DNA from: Planctomycetota bacterium
GTDB lineage: Bacteria; Planctomycetota; UBA1135; UBA2386
Direction: 5' to 3'
DNA length: 8,234 bases
Assembly (NCBI GenBank): GCA_020425885.1
Contig: JAGQRA010000816.1
Location: 1 to 8,234, forward strand
The notes beneath the pieces were generated by a model. That model ran no database searches. It worked only from the letters and a program-made list of their open reading frames with translations, and was not told the DNA's origin. The position numbers and the translations under genes were made by a program. This document shows, in pieces, positions 6,296 through 8,234 of the stretch. How positions within the stretch are numbered: position 1 is the first letter of the stretch; every line of letters starts with the position of its first letter.

Positions 6296-7714
6296 TTGAG
6301 CCTCTACGGCAGCGGCCGCCGCGAGGGCATCGCCACCACCCTGGCCGTGGTCGCGATCACGGCGCTCGTCTACGTCGCGGCCACGGTCATCGGCTGTCTG
6401 CCGGATGAACCGATCACCACCTCGGCGTTGCGCACGGCAATCCTGACCGCGGTGCCACCGGCTCTCGGCGGGGTCCTGTTCTACCGCTTCCTGCGGAGCA
6501 CCTGTCGCAGCCGCTATGCCGCGTTTCTCGGCGGCGCCGCCTATGCGCTGTCGCCGTGGCTCTCGGCCACCATCGCCATGCCGCGCGAACAGCTCGCCGC
6601 GGCGCTGGCGCCGCTCGCGCTCGAGGCCGCCTGCCGCATAGCCCGACCCGACCACCGTTGCCGCTGGTTGCCATGGGCCGGGCTCTGCATCGCGGCACCG
6701 CTGTTCGCCGGCATCACCACGGTCGCGCTGCTCGCGACCACGGTCGCCCTGCTGCGCGTCATCGGCGGTGCGATCGAATGCCGCCGCGACGACGTCCGGC
6801 TGACCTGGCTCACGGTCGGCACCGTCGTCAGCGCCGGGCTCGCGGCCACTTCGCTGCTGCTGATCGATCCGGGCCTGAGCTGGCTCGAGACCTCCTCCAC
6901 GCCGAGCACCGTCGAGATCCTCGCCGCCCACCGGTCGCCGAGCCACGGCCTCGACCCGGCGGCCTTCCTGCGTTTGCCGGGGCCGGTCATGCTGCTGTTC
7001 GCCGCGCTCGGGCTGCTGCGGCGACAACGTCACGCCAGCAGTCTCGGCTGGATCATGCTCGCGGCCTGCGGCGCCGTGCCGACCGCGCTGATGTCGGTCC
7101 TGCCCGATCTCGCGGGACTGCTCGACGGCCGGCCGCAGGGCCTGGCGACCATCCCCGCCGCGGCGTTCTGGCTGACCCTGACCGCCATCACCGTGCTCGG
7201 CACCGCCGGCCTCGACGACTTCCTCGAGCTGCCGATGCGGCGACCGCGGGCGTTGCCCGTGCTGCTCGGCGTCACCGTGCTCGGGGCGCCGGCGTTGCTG
7301 CTCGTGACGCCGGTGCCGCTCCGGGAATGGCCGCTGGTCGCGACCTTCCTCTCGCTCTCGGTCCTGCTCGCCGTGTGGCGCGGCTTCGGCATGCTGCGAC
7401 TGAAGAACGTGCTCGCCGTGGTCGCGATGGCGGCGTTGGTGGTGCCGGCGATCCAGGTGTTGACGGTCAACCAGCGTCCGCTGTCCGGCAAGCTGCCCGC
7501 CGCGCCCGGCGTCGAGATCGCGATCCAGCCGCCCGAGTCGATGTCGCAACACCTCGCCGCGCAGCCGCCGCGGCACTACGCCGGACTGGCGCTGGCCGTG
7601 CTCTGGGTCGGGCTGGCGTGGCTGCCGCTGCGCCGCAGGATCAGGGCCAGCGCGACGCCGAACAAGGCCAGGGCCGCCATCACGAAGAAGGCCCGACCGG
7701 CGAAGCGTTCGTAG
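6296..7714 (+). CDS. Short polytopic membrane protein, probable reduced YfhO/GT-C relative
   Basis: 472 aa from a TTG start. An in-frame TGA at 6275-6277 rules out a longer form, and only a weak AGG precedes the TTG. A GTG at 6347 (residue 18) is possible but would cut into TM1. The protein has about ten hydrophobic segments: roughly 14-33, 47-66, 73-90, 125-150, 168-190, 229-240, 250-268, 280-300, 319-338 and 345-360, plus later ones near 381-400 and 428-446. The segment LGGAAYALSPWLSATIAM (78-95) followed by a helix resembles the core of YfhO/GT-C proteins. Compared with its two upstream neighbours it lacks the long first outer loop with the G.xP.W motif, having only about GCLPDEPITTS (33-43). 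It also lacks the C-terminal outer domain with the GW..xxDG motif. It may be an accessory or degenerate member, or a different membrane family. The last 27 residues are a basic Lys/Arg/Ala tail encoded opposite the neighbouring transporter gene. Exact family uncertain. Confidence 0.7.
   Translation: MSLYGSGRREGIATTLAVVAITALVYVAATVIGCLPDEPITTSALRTAILTAVPPALGGVLFYRFLRSTCRSRYAAFLGGAAYALSPWLSATIAMPREQLAAALAPLALEAACRIARPDHRCRWLPWAGLCIAAPLFAGITTVALLATTVALLRVIGGAIECRRDDVRLTWLTVGTVVSAGLAATSLLLIDPGLSWLETSSTPSTVEILAAHRSPSHGLDPAAFLRLPGPVMLLFAALGLLRRQRHASSLGWIMLAACGAVPTALMSVLPDLAGLLDGRPQGLATIPAAAFWLTLTAITVLGTAGLDDFLELPMRRPRALPVLLGVTVLGAPALLLVTPVPLREWPLVATFLSLSVLLAVWRGFGMLRLKNVLAVVAMAALVVPAIQVLTVNQRPLSGKLPAAPGVEIAIQPPESMSQHLAAQPPRHYAGLALAVLWVGLAWLPLRRRIRASATPNKARAAITKKARPAKRS
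7576..7714. other. Convergent 139-bp coding overlap
   Basis: The plus-strand membrane-protein gene stops at 7712-7714 (TAG) and the minus-strand MFS gene stops at 7578-7576 (TAG), so their 3' ends overlap by 139 bp. Each frame encodes its last TM helix opposite the other's hydrophilic tail. The plus-strand helix HYAGLALAVLWVGLAWLPL lies opposite the MFS Ser/Ala tail, and MFS helix 12 lies opposite the plus-strand basic tail. No intergenic terminator can exist between the two genes. Confidence 0.75.
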
Positions 7715-8234
7715 ACGTAGCCACCGAGCACGGCCGCCATGACGAGGCCGATGCCCGACGAGGCCGCGCCGAGCAACCCCTGCGCGGTCGAGCGCTGCCA
7801 GCCGGGCACCCGGTTCTCCAGCGCGCGCAACGCCCCGAGGTAGGTGCAGCCGAACGAGAACGCGTGCAGCCAGTTGGCCAGGGCCAGCAGCGGCACCGAC
7901 ACCGTCGCACCGAGCACGAGCCAGCGCACCGCGGCCAGCGCACCGCCGAGCATCAGCATCGTCGTCGGCCGCAGCTTCTCGACGCTGCCGCGGGCCACGA
8001 AGAACATGACGATCTCGGCCAGCACCGCTTCGGCCCACAGCAACCCGGCCGTGCTCGCGGTGATGCCGTGCGCCCGCCAGTGGATCGTCGACAGGTTGTA
8101 GTAGACGGCGTGACTGCCCTGGATCAGCGCCGCCACGGCCAGCAACAGCAGGAACGACCTCGAGCCCAGCAGGGCACCGATCGGTGCCCGGCTTTCGGCA
8201 TCGGGCGGCCGTTCTTCATGCCGCGTGTCGGGCA
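7576..8234 (-). CDS. MFS transporter, HcaT / MFS_1-like family, C-terminal half (runs off the right edge)
   Basis: The minus-strand frame is open from the window edge to a TAG at 7578-7576, giving 218 visible residues. The true start lies outside the window, because the frame stays open and coding-like well upstream of any internal start codon. It reads ...APIGALLGSRSFLLLL, then LIQGSHAVYYNLSTIHW, then LLWAEAVLAEIVMFF. This is the characteristic start of the C-terminal six-helix bundle in 3-phenylpropionate-permease-like (HcaT, PF12832-type) proteins. Helices 7-12 can be followed to AFFVMAALALFGVALALIL. The expected full length is about 380-400 aa, so roughly half is visible. Function: proton-coupled uptake of a small solute, possibly an aromatic acid; the substrate cannot be read from the sequence. 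The final Ser/Ala-rich tail (SGSHASPTQSTASASPA) is encoded opposite the last TM helix of the convergent gene. Probably unrelated to the glycosyltransferase cluster. Confidence 0.85.
   Translation of the reverse strand, partial: PDTRHEERPPDAESRAPIGALLGSRSFLLLLAVAALIQGSHAVYYNLSTIHWRAHGITASTAGLLWAEAVLAEIVMFFVARGSVEKLRPTTMLMLGGALAAVRWLVLGATVSVPLLALANWLHAFSFGCTYLGALRALENRVPGWQRSTAQGLLGAASSGIGLVMAAVLGGYVYERFAGRAFFVMAALALFGVALALILRRSGSHASPTQSTASASPA

Noticed and set aside
4293..6299. 668-aa plus-strand open frame overlapping the second YfhO-like gene
   Set aside because: An Arg/Ala/Pro-rich out-of-frame translation with no family features.
6011..8038. 675-aa minus-strand open frame spanning the short membrane protein and part of the MFS gene
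   Set aside because: It crosses three genuine coding regions in the wrong frame and its product is Arg/Gly/Gln-rich. The MFS frame on the same strand is clearly the real one.

Overview
This window is GC-rich (roughly 70% by eye) with almost uniform G or C at third codon positions. It is coding from end to end and shows no RNA gene, mobile element, CRISPR array or transposon remnant. The organism looks like a high-GC bacterium. The phenylpropionate-permease-type MFS gene at the right end suggests a Gram-negative, perhaps Pseudomonadota, but nothing here fixes the taxonomy.

Layout: (1) bases 1-940, minus strand, the 5' part of a PMT/ArnT-like GT-C membrane glycosyltransferase that runs off the left edge. 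(2) A 69-bp divergent intergenic region (941-1009) with an imperfect dyad. (3) 1010-3655, plus strand, a large YfhO-like polytopic membrane protein (881 aa). (4) 3652-6231, plus strand, a second YfhO-like protein (about 859 aa), apparently started at a CTG that overlaps the previous stop codon behind a strong ribosome-binding site. (5) A 64-bp spacer with two short palindromes. (6) 6296-7714, plus strand, a shorter (472 aa) polytopic membrane protein that resembles a stripped-down member of the same superfamily. (7) 7576-8234, minus strand, the C-terminal half of an HcaT/MFS_1-like transporter whose 3' end overlaps the previous gene convergently by 139 bp.

How the genes may work together: four consecutive genes encode membrane proteins that look like GT-C-fold glycosyltransferases or their relatives. 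In better studied bacteria, PMT/ArnT proteins and YfhO use polyprenyl-phosphate sugars to glycosylate lipids, cell-wall polymers or proteins on the outer face of the cytoplasmic membrane. The inference is a locus for outer-leaflet glycan decoration, with the two YfhO-like genes translationally coupled and the PMT-like gene read divergently. The sugar donor and acceptor cannot be read from the sequence. The MFS gene faces the cluster and is probably functionally unrelated.
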